Source: Nitrososphaerota archaeon (lineage in GTDB: Archaea > Thermoproteota > Nitrososphaeria > Nitrososphaerales > JACPRH01). From it: a DNA stretch of 64,000 nucleotides. Position 1 is the first letter of the stretch. The number at the start of each line of letters is the position of its first letter. The notes beneath the pieces are model-generated. The model searched no databases. It was not told where the DNA came from and saw only the letters and a list, made by a program, of their open reading frames with translations. This document shows, one piece after another, positions 50,780-60,100 of this stretch. The position numbers were made by a program, and so were the translations under genes. The DNA is taken from NCBI GenBank assembly GCA_023379805.1, contig JAMCPI010000012.1, forward strand, positions 31,777 to 95,776, written 5' to 3'.

Positions 50780-51586
50780 CTAGACCTCTATTCGGGCGTT
50801 ATCTAACGCTTTGCTGCAGCTGCATCCTCGTTCCTTGGGGATTCTCTGAATCATCTTGTAGATTAGTTCCTTTACTCGCGAGTTGTTCTCTTGGAAGACC
50901 TTTATGACCTCAGCGTGAGTCACCGGTTTCACATCCTTCCTACCCTCTAGTCCGACATCGAAGTCGGTTATGAGTGAGATGTTAACATAGCACATCCCAA
51001 GTTCCCGTGCGAGAATGCTTTCCGGATACTGGGTCATGTTGATAACCTCCCAGCCGTTATGCGAGAAGAAACGGCTCTCAGCCCGGGTGGAGAAGCGTGG
51101 ACCTTGGATTACTACAACTGTCCCTGTCTTATGGGCGTTAATTCTGAGATCGTTACAGGATTTGATCGCGGTTTCGCGGAGTTCTGGACAGTAAGGATCC
51201 GAAGCGCTGATGTGAGTGGTAACGGGGCCGTCGTAAAAGGTCTGCTCCCGCCCAAAGGCGAAGTTAGCGAATTGATCACAGATAACGAAGTCACCGGGCT
51301 TAACATGCGGCTGCAGGCTTCCAGCTGCGCATGGCCCTATAACGCGTTTCACACCTAGGCTGTGTAGCGCCCAGATGTTCGCCCGATATGGGATTTTGTG
51401 CGGGGGGTACTGGTGCTCCCTGCCGTGTCTGGGGAGAAAAGCAACCTTTACGCCATCGACTTCTCCAATAGCTATTTTGCTGCTTGGAGCGCCGTAGGGT
51501 GTTTCAATGATCTTATCCTCGGCCTTCTCAAGCATTGTGTAGAGGCCAGAGCCTCCGAAAACACCGACTTCAGCTAACTGCTGCAT
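50780..51586 (-). CDS. mtnP: S-methyl-5'-thioadenosine phosphorylase
   Basis: MTAP splits methylthioadenosine (from SAM use) into adenine and methylthioribose-1-phosphate. Motifs are GVFGGSGLYTM at the N-terminus, FLPRHGREHQYPPHKIPYRAN, IGPCAAGSL, and INMTQYPE near the base pocket. A C-terminal CSCS is the Cys-x-Cys pair of thermostable archaeal MTAPs. I use ATG 51586: ATTTAAAG (about 51611-51618) is the TATA box, so the GTG at 51625 is upstream of transcription. First gene of the salvage operon. Confidence 0.92.
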   Translation of the reverse strand: MQQLAEVGVFGGSGLYTMLEKAEDKIIETPYGAPSSKIAIGEVDGVKVAFLPRHGREHQYPPHKIPYRANIWALHSLGVKRVIGPCAAGSLQPHVKPGDFVICDQFANFAFGREQTFYDGPVTTHISASDPYCPELRETAIKSCNDLRINAHKTGTVVVIQGPRFSTRAESRFFSHNGWEVINMTQYPESILARELGMCYVNISLITDFDVGLEGRKDVKPVTHAEVIKVFQENNSRVKELIYKMIQRIPKERGCSCSKALDNARIEV

Positions 51587-51610
51587 AAGCCGTGCACCAC
51601 TAAACAGGTT

Positions 51611-51620
51611 CTTTAAATCT
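51611..51620 (-). promoter_or_regulatory. TATA box of MTA phosphorylase operon
   Basis: AGATTTAAAG on the minus strand lies about 28 nt before ATG 51586 and decides that start. Confidence 0.55.
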
Positions 51621-51646
51621 TTCACATCAACAGACAGACTACTGTC

Positions 51647-52237
51647 TTAGCTGCGCGCAGAAGTGAGCCCGACGATGACTGTCCCGATGTCAGGATCCTC
51701 CATGTTCACACCCATCTTCACCTTCAAGTAATGATCAACAGGCGGTGAAGGGCTTCCGGAGACGATGTCGCATACCCCGGGCACGTCTTCAAGCGGGGGA
51801 AAAGGTCTATTCGGAAGGACGATCTTGAGATTCTCCTGAGCCCTGCGTAACCGCTCCTTATAGATGACGAAACCGGAGCCGACGAAAATTACGTCGCTCC
51901 TATCTCTGAGCTCCCGTAGCCTCTGCGGGTTCAGAACCTCCTCCCCGACAGTCTCGCTCCCCGACAGCATCATCACCGATATGTCGTGTGTTCGTTCCCT
52001 GAAGCTCGAGAAGAACTCTGGACGGTACGCTACCGCGTAAACAACTGGTCGCTTCAACGCCTCTCTTACTCCGCGGTTTTCAGCCGGGATTGTTCCTAGA
52101 ACTGCTCGTTTCTCTGCATCGGCTTCGAGACGCAGAATCTCGGTAGCCTCATTCAGGTTTATTCTGCGGAGTCTAATGAATCCTTGTATCTTCTCAAGTC
52201 TCTTTGTGATTTCCGAGTCGAGCTCTGCGTTATCCAT
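51647..52237 (-). CDS. Hypothetical protein divergent from mtrH
   Basis: The predicted cytoplasmic protein of 196 aa begins with a charged helical segment (ITKRLEKIQGFIRLRRINLN) and continues with an alpha/beta domain: RPVVYAVAYRPEFFSSF, then ISVMMLSGS, DVIFVGSGFVIYKERL and VDHYLKVKMGVNMEDPDIGT. I do not recognise the family. It shares an 87-bp divergent promoter region with the MtrH gene, so it may regulate or work with the methyltransferase genes. Confidence 0.6.
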   Translation of the reverse strand: MDNAELDSEITKRLEKIQGFIRLRRINLNEATEILRLEADAEKRAVLGTIPAENRGVREALKRPVVYAVAYRPEFFSSFRERTHDISVMMLSGSETVGEEVLNPQRLRELRDRSDVIFVGSGFVIYKERLRRAQENLKIVLPNRPFPPLEDVPGVCDIVSGSPSPPVDHYLKVKMGVNMEDPDIGTVIVGLTSARS

Positions 52238-52292
52238 TGCAATTAGGCTCCTCCAGTTGTTTCCCTAGCCTAGTGTAGTTGGTCGGCAAGGC

Positions 52293-52303
52293 TTAATAGA
52301 TAT
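52293..52303 (+). promoter_or_regulatory. TATA box of mtrH
   Basis: TTAATAGATAT lies 32 nt before ATG 52325. Confidence 0.5.
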
Positions 52304-52324
52304 GCCCGTCTTCTCCGTCGAGTT

Positions 52325-53224
52325 ATGTGGGGCTTCAAAACTGAGCAGAAGACCTTCGAGATCTCCGGCGTAAAAATCGGGGGGTCTCCAGGGACTCGGC
52401 CTACTTTGATGGTCGGCAGCCTCTTCTACTCTAAGCACAAGGTTGTAACAGATATGGCGCGAGGTGAGTTCGACCGCGCGGAGACTGAGCGACAGATTAA
52501 TCTTCAGGAGGAGCTCTCAGCCAAGACTGGTCTCCCATGCGCTCTAGATGTGATTGCCTCCACTCCGCAAGCAATGGAGAAGTTTCTCAGATTCGCAGCT
52601 GATACCTCAAACCGCCCGATATTCATGGATGGTTCAACTGATGATGTACGTATGGCTGGAGCCGATCTTGCGGCCCAGTGGGGTTTAACGGGTCGAGTAA
52701 TCTACAACTCGGTAACGCCGGACTCCCGTGACGAGGAGTTCAAAAAGATACAGGAGGCCCGAATTGAAAGCAACGTGATTCTTGCATATACCTCGACCAG
52801 CTTTACCTCCGCAGGGCGCATCAAGGCGGTTCGGGAGCTACTACCAAAAGTCGAGGCGCACGGCGTCTCGAAACCCATCATTGATACCTGCGTTATCGAT
52901 ATCCCTAGTCTAGGGAGCGCAAGCCGAGCCCTTATAGAGTTGAAGCAGGAGTTTGGTCTCCCCGTAGGAAACGGTTCGCATAACGCTATCTCAACTTGGC
53001 GCGGCCTTGAGACCAAGTTCGGTCATGAAGCGAGGCAGCCGAGCGTAGCTGCGGCAGCGGCGATAACCGCGGCGGTGGGAGGTGACTTCTGCCTCTACGG
53101 GCCAATTCATACCGCCACGCATGTGTTCCCGGTTGTCGCTATGGTGAATGCGGCTCAGGAGCAGCTCGGCCTTGAAGACGGCTCCAAGCCTAACCGTGCT
53201 CTTCCGCTCTTCAAAATAGGCTGA
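52325..53224 (+). CDS. mtrH: MtrH-family H4MPT methyltransferase
   Basis: MtrH moves a methyl group between tetrahydromethanopterin and a corrinoid protein. The TIM-barrel domain shows IGGSPGTRPTLMVGSLFYSKH at the N-terminus, ALDVIASTP, IFMDGSTDDVRMAGAD, and NGSHNAISTWRG, all typical of the family. At 299 aa it is of normal length. No other mtr subunits are nearby, as seen for stand-alone MtrH proteins in Bathyarchaeia and methyl-using archaea and bacteria, where they pair with a substrate-specific corrinoid methyltransferase. The RACo-like activator follows on the same strand. Confidence 0.9.
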   Translation: MWGFKTEQKTFEISGVKIGGSPGTRPTLMVGSLFYSKHKVVTDMARGEFDRAETERQINLQEELSAKTGLPCALDVIASTPQAMEKFLRFAADTSNRPIFMDGSTDDVRMAGADLAAQWGLTGRVIYNSVTPDSRDEEFKKIQEARIESNVILAYTSTSFTSAGRIKAVRELLPKVEAHGVSKPIIDTCVIDIPSLGSASRALIELKQEFGLPVGNGSHNAISTWRGLETKFGHEARQPSVAAAAAITAAVGGDFCLYGPIHTATHVFPVVAMVNAAQEQLGLEDGSKPNRALPLFKIG

Positions 53225-53309
53225 TTCGCGGTATCTGCTTTATCTTCGCAGGCGCTGCATAGATAAGCGGGAGCGCGGAAGGAAAGAAGGGAGGAAGAAC
53301 GGTATCTGG

Positions 53310-55232
53310 ATGCCGCCCCGTACAACTCGTGGTCGCGAGGAGAAGCCGCTGCAGGCTGAGGTTTCGTTTCAACCGGAGGGTCGGCGCATCGAGGTTCCTG
53401 TCGGCTCAAAGATTATTGACGCTGTTAGGCTGGCCGGTATAGATCTTCAGGCTCCCTGTGGTGATCTTGGGCTCTGCGGCCGCTGCAAAGCGGTTTTCAC
53501 GAAGGGAGGCGACTTGGTTGAGCCTCCGACTGACTCTGAGTTCAGGCTGTTAACTTCTGGAGAGCTCGGTGAAGGTTACCGTCTCACTTGCCAATGCGTA
53601 GTGTCTGAGCCGGGTCGCATAGTTGTTACTGTGCCGGATGAGAGTCGTGCGGGTCATCAGCGACTGGTTGTAGACGGCTACACACAGGAGTTCAAGGTTG
53701 CGCCGGTTGTCTCCAAGATTGTTGTTGAGCTTAAGGCGCCTCTGCTGCAACGTATCTCAGCCGACTCGGATCAGCTACTCTCTGTCTTGAACGAAATGGG
53801 CTGCAAAGTAGATATGATGAGCCTCGAAGCGATGCGCCTGCTTCCGGAGATTGTTCGTCAAAGCGGCTGGGTTCTGACCGCTGTTCTCCGCGGCAAGGAG
53901 GTTCTATGGCTGGAGCCTGGTGACAGACGGGAGCGGCTCCTCGGCTTCGCGGTTGATGTGGGAACAACGAAGCTAGCGGGATACTTGGTGGATCTGAAGA
54001 CAGGTGTGACGGTGGAGACGTCTTCGCTTCCTAATCCTCAGATATCTTACGGTGAGGACGTGATTTCACGGGTCACCTACTGGTCTGAAAGCCGAGAGAA
54101 GGCTAGAGAGATTCAGATGGCGGTGATCCAAGGTGTCAACCGGCTTCTGAAGGATGCTTGCCTAGTGGCTGATGTCTCACCTAGCGAAATTTATGATGTA
54201 ACCGTGGTGGGGAACACGGCGATGCACCACATCTTCTTCGGCATCTCTCCACGCTACACCGCAGTTTCGCCTTTCCCGGTGGCGGTGAAGCAATCCTTCG
54301 ATGTCAGGGCCAAGGATCTCGGTGTAGAAGCAAACCCTGAAGCCTATGTTCATGCTTTACCGCCTATAGCGGGCTTCGTAGGTTCAGACACAGTCGCCGG
54401 TATCCTCGCTACTGGAATTTACCGCTCAGTAGAAACTTGTCTGTTCATTGATATTGGAACTAACGCTGAGATGGTGGTCGGTAACCGCGAGCAGCTTACC
54501 TGCTGCTCCTCACCAGCCGGCCCAGCCTTCGAAGGTCGTCACATCAAACACGGGATGAGGGCATCGACAGGCGCTATTGAAACGGTCTGGATAGATCCGA
54601 AGGATTATGGCGTCGGCTACAAGACTGTGGACGATGCGAAGCCGAGAGGCATTTGCGGCTCAGGTATCATCGACACTGTTGCTCAGCTCTTCAAAACCGG
54701 GGTAATAGGTCGATCCGGGCAGTTCAACAGGGTAGGTTCGCCGCGGCTCCGTAACTTTGGGGGTAAAGATGCTGAGTTCGTTATTGCTTGGAAGGAGGAG
54801 ACTGAGCACGGTCAAGATATAACGATGACCAGCCACGACGTTCAGGAGGTTCTGCTCGCTAAGGCCGCCGTGTACTCCGCAGCCTCGATTCTGATGAAGC
54901 GGCTTGGCTTGGAGCCGAATGATATTCAGAGATTGTATGTCGCAGGCGCCTTTGGAACCTATGTGGACGTGACTAGTTCGCTGCTTATCGGGATGTATCC
55001 TGAGGTTCCGGTGAGTCGAGTTAAGTTCGTCGGTAACACCGCGGGTTCAGGTGCGCGGATGACTCTTCTGTCTGAGGAGATGCGTCGAGAGGCTGATAAG
55101 ATATCCAATGAGACGAAGTATCTTGAGCTCTCCTCGGATCCTCTGTTTGAGTCTGAGTTCACGAAGGCTCTCCGGCTACCTCACCGGGAGGATGCGCGTT
55201 TCCCGGATGTATTGAAGATGCTGGGTCACTAA
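53310..55232 (+). CDS. Corrinoid-protein reductive activator (RACo-like, ASKHA)
   Basis: A 640-residue protein that likely reactivates Co(II)-corrinoids to Co(I) with ATP hydrolysis. The N-terminal ferredoxin domain has C50-x5-C56-x2-C59 and C94 for a 2Fe-2S cluster. A linker domain follows. The ASKHA domain starts near residue 210 with GFAVDVGTTKLAGYLVDL, then VVGNTAMHHIFFGI, FIDIGTNAEMV, and VAGAFGTYVD. This is the DUF4445 layout of RACo/RamA-type activators, without the RamA 4Fe4S C-terminus. It lies 85 nt after mtrH. The corrinoid protein it serves is not in the window. Confidence 0.9.
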   Translation: MPPRTTRGREEKPLQAEVSFQPEGRRIEVPVGSKIIDAVRLAGIDLQAPCGDLGLCGRCKAVFTKGGDLVEPPTDSEFRLLTSGELGEGYRLTCQCVVSEPGRIVVTVPDESRAGHQRLVVDGYTQEFKVAPVVSKIVVELKAPLLQRISADSDQLLSVLNEMGCKVDMMSLEAMRLLPEIVRQSGWVLTAVLRGKEVLWLEPGDRRERLLGFAVDVGTTKLAGYLVDLKTGVTVETSSLPNPQISYGEDVISRVTYWSESREKAREIQMAVIQGVNRLLKDACLVADVSPSEIYDVTVVGNTAMHHIFFGISPRYTAVSPFPVAVKQSFDVRAKDLGVEANPEAYVHALPPIAGFVGSDTVAGILATGIYRSVETCLFIDIGTNAEMVVGNREQLTCCSSPAGPAFEGRHIKHGMRASTGAIETVWIDPKDYGVGYKTVDDAKPRGICGSGIIDTVAQLFKTGVIGRSGQFNRVGSPRLRNFGGKDAEFVIAWKEETEHGQDITMTSHDVQEVLLAKAAVYSAASILMKRLGLEPNDIQRLYVAGAFGTYVDVTSSLLIGMYPEVPVSRVKFVGNTAGSGARMTLLSEEMRREADKISNETKYLELSSDPLFESEFTKALRLPHREDARFPDVLKMLGH

Positions 55233-55247
55233 GAATTTCGGGAAGCA

Positions 55248-55256
55248 TTAAATAAG
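55248..55256 (+). promoter_or_regulatory. TATA box of aminotransferase gene
   Basis: TTAAATAAG lies 31 nt before ATG 55279, so this gene has its own promoter after the RACo-like gene. Confidence 0.5.
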
Positions 55257-55278
55257 TTCGGTAGACACCGCCGCAGAT

Positions 55279-56616
55279 ATGCCTGAAGGGGTCTCGGAAA
55301 CCTTGCTCCGACAGTACTTGGAGCGAACCCCCCGATCACGGGAAGCCTTTGAGCGGGCTAAACAGATCCTGCCTGGGGGAAGCACCCGAGAGGTCATCTT
55401 CTATCCTCCTTACCCTGTGTATGTGGAGAGGGGTCGAGGTTGCCGTGTCTGGGATATCGACGGGCATGAGCTGCTTGACTTCGTTAACAATTTTCTCGCC
55501 CTAATTCTTGGTCACGCTCATCCTAAGATTGTTGACGTTATTCGTTCGCAGGCTGCGTATGGAACTGCTTATTCTTCTCCGACGGAGAATGAGGCGAAGC
55601 TCGGTGAGGCTGTCAGGGCGCGTATGCCTTCTGTTCAAAGGATTCGGTTCACTAACTCAGGTTCTGAAGCCACCATTTTGACGCTGCTTGCAGCCCGAGG
55701 TTTTACACGCCGGGCGAAGATTGCGAAGTTTGAAGGTGCTCATCACGGAACCAATCAGGCTGCGATGGTCAGCACAAACCCCCCGTTGAAGGATGCAGGT
55801 GACCCTGAGGTTCCCACACCGGTTCCCGATGGGCCGCATATTCCTGATTACATTGTGGAGAACACGGTTGTGATGCCGTTCAACAATGCTGAAGCATCTG
55901 AGCATCTCATCAAGAAGCATCGGAAGGAGCTGGCTGCAGTTATCGTTGAGCCTATTCTAGGCGGAGCCGGGGTTATTCCAGCTGAACCTGAGTTCCTGCA
56001 TTCTCTGCGCGAGGTTACTGAGGAATGCGATATTCCGCTCATATTTGACGAGGTTGTCACCGGCTTTAGGGTCGCGAGAGGCGGTGCGCAGGAGTACTAC
56101 GGCGTAACTCCTGATTTGACGGCTATGGGTAAGAATCTCGGTGGAGGTCTCCCGATGGGTGCTATTGGGGGGCGTGAAGACATAATGGCTCAGTTCGAGC
56201 CGATGCGTTTGCCACGTGTTTTTCACTCTGGCTCGCTGAACGCGAATCCTCTAAGCCTTGGAGTGGCACTTACTTTGCTGGGTGAGTTGACTCCTGCTCT
56301 TTACGAGCAGCTCAACGTGCTGGGTAGGGATGTGGCGCGGGGTCTTCGACTCATCTTCGAGCAGGCTAAGATTGATGCACAGGTGACGCAGGTGGCGTCC
56401 CTGTTCGGTGTCCACTTCACATCAGAAAATGTTACCGATTACCGGTCAGCAGTAAGTGAAGACGCTGCGAGGAAGTACAACTTCTTCCTCAGCCTACTCC
56501 TGAAGGATGTAATGCTGTCGCCGAGGGGCATCGGCTGCATATCTGCACCTATGGATCGCCGAGAGGTCAACAGATTGCTTGAAGCCACTGTGGACTCAGA
56601 GAAATATTTGAAGTAA
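55279..56616 (+). CDS. Class III aminotransferase, GSA-aminomutase-like
   Basis: A PLP enzyme of 445 aa. ILPGGSTREVIFYPPYPVYV at the N-terminus, FTNSGSEATILTLLAARGFT, FDEVVTGFRVARGG, and GKNLGGGLPMGAIGG (Lys ~275 as PLP base) match glutamate-1-semialdehyde aminomutase and related transaminases. True HemL usually has GKIIGGGLP and neighbours for tetrapyrrole synthesis, which are absent, so another substrate is possible. It sits next to corrinoid-related genes, which might point to a tetrapyrrole or amine role. Own promoter. Confidence 0.83.
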   Translation: MPEGVSETLLRQYLERTPRSREAFERAKQILPGGSTREVIFYPPYPVYVERGRGCRVWDIDGHELLDFVNNFLALILGHAHPKIVDVIRSQAAYGTAYSSPTENEAKLGEAVRARMPSVQRIRFTNSGSEATILTLLAARGFTRRAKIAKFEGAHHGTNQAAMVSTNPPLKDAGDPEVPTPVPDGPHIPDYIVENTVVMPFNNAEASEHLIKKHRKELAAVIVEPILGGAGVIPAEPEFLHSLREVTEECDIPLIFDEVVTGFRVARGGAQEYYGVTPDLTAMGKNLGGGLPMGAIGGREDIMAQFEPMRLPRVFHSGSLNANPLSLGVALTLLGELTPALYEQLNVLGRDVARGLRLIFEQAKIDAQVTQVASLFGVHFTSENVTDYRSAVSEDAARKYNFFLSLLLKDVMLSPRGIGCISAPMDRREVNRLLEATVDSEKYLK

Positions 56617-57052
56617 CTGCAAAAGTCTTTGTTATCCTACCGCTAGTATTGGGTGCTTAGCAATATTTACAATGCTTCGAGGTGCACGCACGCGTGCTGC
56701 AGATAGTAGGGGGAGGATCTAAATACTGTTGAAAGCAGCATGAGAATCTAAGTGCTGTTCTATGGGATGTGCTTGAATCAAGGCTTGGGCCATACAATGC
56801 TTGTTGAAAGCGTTGTTTCTGCTTGCAAGATTATCCCCCAGTGATTTTGGTTGAAAGTATGTTAGAGTTGCTTGTAGTGTTGCTTAGATTTGCAGAGTCT
56901 GTATAACTGGTTGACTTGTTGCTGGTAGATTGGCTGTAATGTTGGCTTAGTTTCCGATCAAGGTGATTATGATGGTGGTATCGGGGGAGTGGAGTGCTGA
57001 CGGAAAGATAGATAAAGACGGCTGTCTTGATGCATCGAAGTGTTGAGTTAAG
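56617..57052. other. Intergenic region with long leader
   Basis: No gene is recognised. ATCTAAATACT (56718-56728) resembles a TATA box and would leave a leader of more than 300 nt before the next gene. Bases 56817-56915 resemble the leader at 23918-24020. Confidence 0.4.
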
Positions 57053-57337
57053 TTGGTTGATGCCGAAAATATCTTGAAGACTCTTCCCGGTTCTTCTGCG
57101 GCGCCTCTTCAGAAGGGGCTTGTCGATACTATTCTGAAGTCTAAGAATGCTCAGAGTCTCCCTGCTGATGTGGCTAAGCGTCTTCTGAGTCTTTATCGCA
57201 GTAATCAGTTAGGTAGTCAAGAGGGGCTTGCGACTCTTTTGCAGGCTTCGGTTCTGATTGAGCAGGAGAAGACCGCTGAGATGCTTCAGGAGCTCGGTCT
57301 AACTGATGCTGCTGCTAAGGTAAGGAGTGGACAGTAG
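57053..57337 (+). CDS. Small helical protein (94 aa), coupled to mer
   Basis: The 94-residue protein, from TTG 57053, is all-helical and charged, with LQKGLVDTILKSKNAQSLPA and a C-terminal TAEMLQELGLTDAAAKVRSG. No family is recognised. Its end overlaps or abuts the start of the mer gene (GTG 57327 or TTG 57339), so the two are translationally coupled. A role in the same C1 reaction or in regulation is possible but unproven. Confidence 0.65.
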   Translation: MVDAENILKTLPGSSAAPLQKGLVDTILKSKNAQSLPADVAKRLLSLYRSNQLGSQEGLATLLQASVLIEQEKTAEMLQELGLTDAAAKVRSGQ

Positions 57338-58337
57338 CTTGGCTAAGTTCGGTGTCGAGTTTGTTCCGCAGGACGCGTATTGGAAGACCACTTACTACGC
57401 GATGCTGGCGGAGAAGTCAGGTTACGACTATGTGTGGATTACTGATCACTTCAACAATCGAAACGTCTACACCAGCCTCGCAACTATTCTCAACTATACT
57501 GATCGTGTCAAGATCGGGCCGGGTGTAACTAATCCTTACGTTCTGCATCCAGTAGGCACCGCTCAGACTATGGCTTCGCTGGCCGAGATTGCTCCAGGCC
57601 GTGTTGTCTGCGGCATCGGATCAGGTGACAAGACGACTCTTGAGATGGCTAACATTCCTCATGAAAAGCCGTTAGCCACAATCCGCGAAGCCGTCCAGAT
57701 CATCAGGGACATAACCGGTGGGAAACGAGTTAACCTAGACGGTAGCATCTACAAGATATCGGGCGTGAAGCTCAACTTCAAGATACCTCAGCCTGTTCCA
57801 GTATTCGTCGGCGCACAGGGACCTAAGATGCTTAGCTTAGCGGCTGAGATAGGTGATGGTGTCCTCATCAACGCCTCTAACCCTAAGGACTTTGAAACCG
57901 CATTCGCAAGCATCGACGAAGGATTAGCGAAGGCAGGAAAGAAACGAAGCGATGTAGAGGTCGTGGCCGCAACCGCCTTCTCAATCGACAAGGACCCGGA
58001 GAAGGCTCGTCAAGCAGCCATCCCCGTCGTAGCGTTCATCGTAGCAGGCTCGCCTGAACCGCTGCTCCAGAAGCACGGCATACAGGTTGAGGCGGCGAAC
58101 AAGATCAAGGATGCGATTGTGAAGGGTGATTGGGGCAACGTCTTCGGACAGGTAAAGCCAGAGATGATGGATGCATTCTCAATCGTCGGCACACCCGATG
58201 TCTGCATCGAAAAGGTTGATCGGCTCCTCAAAATGGGAGTCACCCTCTTCATAACTGGCTCACCAATCGGGCCCAAGATACACAAATCAATCGAGCTCTT
58301 CAGCAAAGAAGTGCTACCGCACTTCCGAAACCAGTGA
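57327..58337 (+). CDS. mer: F420-dependent methylene-H4MPT reductase
   Basis: Mer interconverts methylene- and methyl-tetrahydromethanopterin with F420. It is a luciferase-like TIM barrel: KFGVEFVPQDAYW at the N-terminus, YDYVWITDHFNNRN (F420 site), IGPGVTNPYVLHP, VVCGIGSGDKTTL, VPVFVGAQGPKMLSLAAEIGDGVLIN and a C-terminal FSIVGTPDVCIEKVDRLL. About 332-336 aa is normal. Start is GTG 57327 or TTG 57339. It implies H4MPT and F420 are made by this organism. The gene links to MtrH through methyl-H4MPT. Confidence 0.93.
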   Translation: MDSSLAKFGVEFVPQDAYWKTTYYAMLAEKSGYDYVWITDHFNNRNVYTSLATILNYTDRVKIGPGVTNPYVLHPVGTAQTMASLAEIAPGRVVCGIGSGDKTTLEMANIPHEKPLATIREAVQIIRDITGGKRVNLDGSIYKISGVKLNFKIPQPVPVFVGAQGPKMLSLAAEIGDGVLINASNPKDFETAFASIDEGLAKAGKKRSDVEVVAATAFSIDKDPEKARQAAIPVVAFIVAGSPEPLLQKHGIQVEAANKIKDAIVKGDWGNVFGQVKPEMMDAFSIVGTPDVCIEKVDRLLKMGVTLFITGSPIGPKIHKSIELFSKEVLPHFRNQ

Positions 58338-58343
58338 ACTAGA

Positions 58344-59339
58344 CTAGGGTCGGAAGCCGCAGAGAATCGCTATCAGGAGGGACGCGGCCGTAATATCGGC
58401 GGTGGTACCCGGGTTACGGCCAAGCCTCCTAAGCTCCCGATCCAGCCTTCTAACCTCCAGCCGCCCATCCTCAGTCCGCATCCCACTGTATGCCTCCAGG
58501 ATCTTCTCAGCTTCCTTAGAGATGCGAAGCGATTCAGGTAGACCCTTTCTAACAGCTTCTATAATGTCATGTGTTTTGGTTTCTGCGAGCCCAACCTTGC
58601 GAGCCACGAATGTGTCAGGAACCTTCGACAGGATTTTCAGGTAGGCGTTAACTGTCGCAGTGTTCACATCACCAGTCTCCCAATAAGTTTCTGAGAACAT
58701 CGGATATCCAATTGTGAAGGATGCCAGCAGGCCGTGTGCGAGTTCCGCCGAGATTCCATCCCACTCAGCGGAGGTTTCCATAAGTTTGTGTAATGTTATG
58801 TTCTTCTTCAAAATCTGTTCTAGCCCCTCTTTAGAAGCCAAGTCCGGAACCTCTCCGGATCCTACGTGACCAAGCCACTGGGCATCGAGTGAGGCTACTG
58901 CGCGATGAATTTCAGCAGCGTCTTCACTAGTTGTTGATTCAATGATCTTCGTAGTCTCTTTTCGCAGCCTCTCAGCCTCCATCTCTTCGTCGTGTTCAAT
59001 GAGAGCTCCAGCGGCTGCTGCGAGAGGGGTAAACAGCATGGAGATACCTAGATGCGTGTTCCCACCACTGTGCGAGGCGTTGACTGCAAGCACAGCCTTC
59101 CTCATCCAACGACCTATCCGAATTTGTGAATACTCTATTGCGCCTGAGGCGGCTCGACCCCCATGCTGAGCTGCACTTCTCATGGCTGGGCCTATAGCGA
59201 TTGAGCCTGCGAGAAAATGCTCAAACCTAGTTGTAGGGTAATCAGCTTCCCGGTGAACGTTTCCAGGCTTAGGTGTCGCAGAAACCTCTAGTGCGGCGGC
59301 TAGCTGAGTTGCCATCATCACATTATCTGCAGTTTTCAT
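58344..59339 (-). CDS. CitG-like triphosphoribosyl-dephospho-CoA synthase family protein
   Basis: A 331-aa helical protein with family motifs ALEVSATPKPGNVHRE near the N-terminus, NTHLGISMLFTPLAAAAGAL in the centre and RNPGTTADITAASLLIAIL at the C-terminus. True CitG makes the citrate-lyase prosthetic group, but homologs (orf5 of Methylobacterium) are needed in H4MPT biosynthesis, and here the gene lies among H4MPT genes. The likely role is a nucleotide-linked step in the pterin pathway. It converges with mer. Confidence 0.85.
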   Translation of the reverse strand: MKTADNVMMATQLAAALEVSATPKPGNVHREADYPTTRFEHFLAGSIAIGPAMRSAAQHGGRAASGAIEYSQIRIGRWMRKAVLAVNASHSGGNTHLGISMLFTPLAAAAGALIEHDEEMEAERLRKETTKIIESTTSEDAAEIHRAVASLDAQWLGHVGSGEVPDLASKEGLEQILKKNITLHKLMETSAEWDGISAELAHGLLASFTIGYPMFSETYWETGDVNTATVNAYLKILSKVPDTFVARKVGLAETKTHDIIEAVRKGLPESLRISKEAEKILEAYSGMRTEDGRLEVRRLDRELRRLGRNPGTTADITAASLLIAILCGFRP

Positions 59340-59452
59340 TAGTTAATGCACCCAGAATCGATATTGACTTGTCGAACTAATTTAGCCGAATCTTTACAGG
59401 TGAATACCTGACTGCTAAGGATCGTTGTGCGTCGTTGACAGGAGGTTTCTTT

Positions 59453-60028
59453 CTATTTCTGGTTAACATTCGTCATCTCCTTCTTCATCTGGTTTGATAG
59501 TCTGTAGAAGTAGTAGACCATTACCACTACCAGTGTTGGTGTCATCAGCAATGTGATTAGCATAAACCATCTCGGCAGAGCCTCTTGAATTGTTCCTAAG
59601 TAGATTCCAAGTAAAAGCAGGTTGAGATAAAACGTCAGAAAAGTCCCGATTGCCAGCAATACCTCAAAGTACCGGTTAACCCAGTACGCTCTCCTCTCAA
59701 ACGGCACCCCCATAATGTAAGCGTAGAATGCGGGAAGATTAATGAGGTATGGATATTTGTTTATGAGCGTAAAACGGTAACGCGCCGTAAGCATGATGAT
59801 TAAAGGTGCAATGCTAATCAGCGGCATCACGATCAGAAACACGTCGCTGGAACCGTACCCATCAGGCCTACCTGAGAGACCGAAGTGTGTGGGGATCACA
59901 CCTTTAAGGCTCATGTAAGCATAGAGCCCTGTAGCCCAGATGAAGGCTAACCCTACGAGGTTCAAGATTAGGAGCGCCTTCCCTTTTCCACTGAGCGGCA
60001 TTGAGGGTGATAAGGGCGTCTGACCCAT
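59453..60028 (-). CDS. DUF1648 membrane protein
   Basis: The predicted 191-aa membrane protein has about four helices (residues ~18-40, 62-82, ~120-145, 152-175). The loop after the first has GVIPTHFGLSGRPDGYGS, the DUF1648 signature also seen at the start of SdpI-type and related membrane proteins. Its function is unknown. It is divergent from the DUF1464 gene and may not belong to the H4MPT pathway. Confidence 0.75.
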   Translation of the reverse strand: MGQTPLSPSMPLSGKGKALLILNLVGLAFIWATGLYAYMSLKGVIPTHFGLSGRPDGYGSSDVFLIVMPLISIAPLIIMLTARYRFTLINKYPYLINLPAFYAYIMGVPFERRAYWVNRYFEVLLAIGTFLTFYLNLLLLGIYLGTIQEALPRWFMLITLLMTPTLVVVMVYYFYRLSNQMKKEMTNVNQK

Positions 60029-60100
60029 ATCGGAATCTGAAATTGTTCGCTTTAAATAAGGTTTATCAACATGCGTCTCAACATTCGGTAGGCTGAAAAT

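Noticed and set aside
52325..55232. Calling the organism a methanogen from MtrH
   Set aside because: No mcr or other mtr genes are visible and stand-alone MtrH occurs in non-methanogens.
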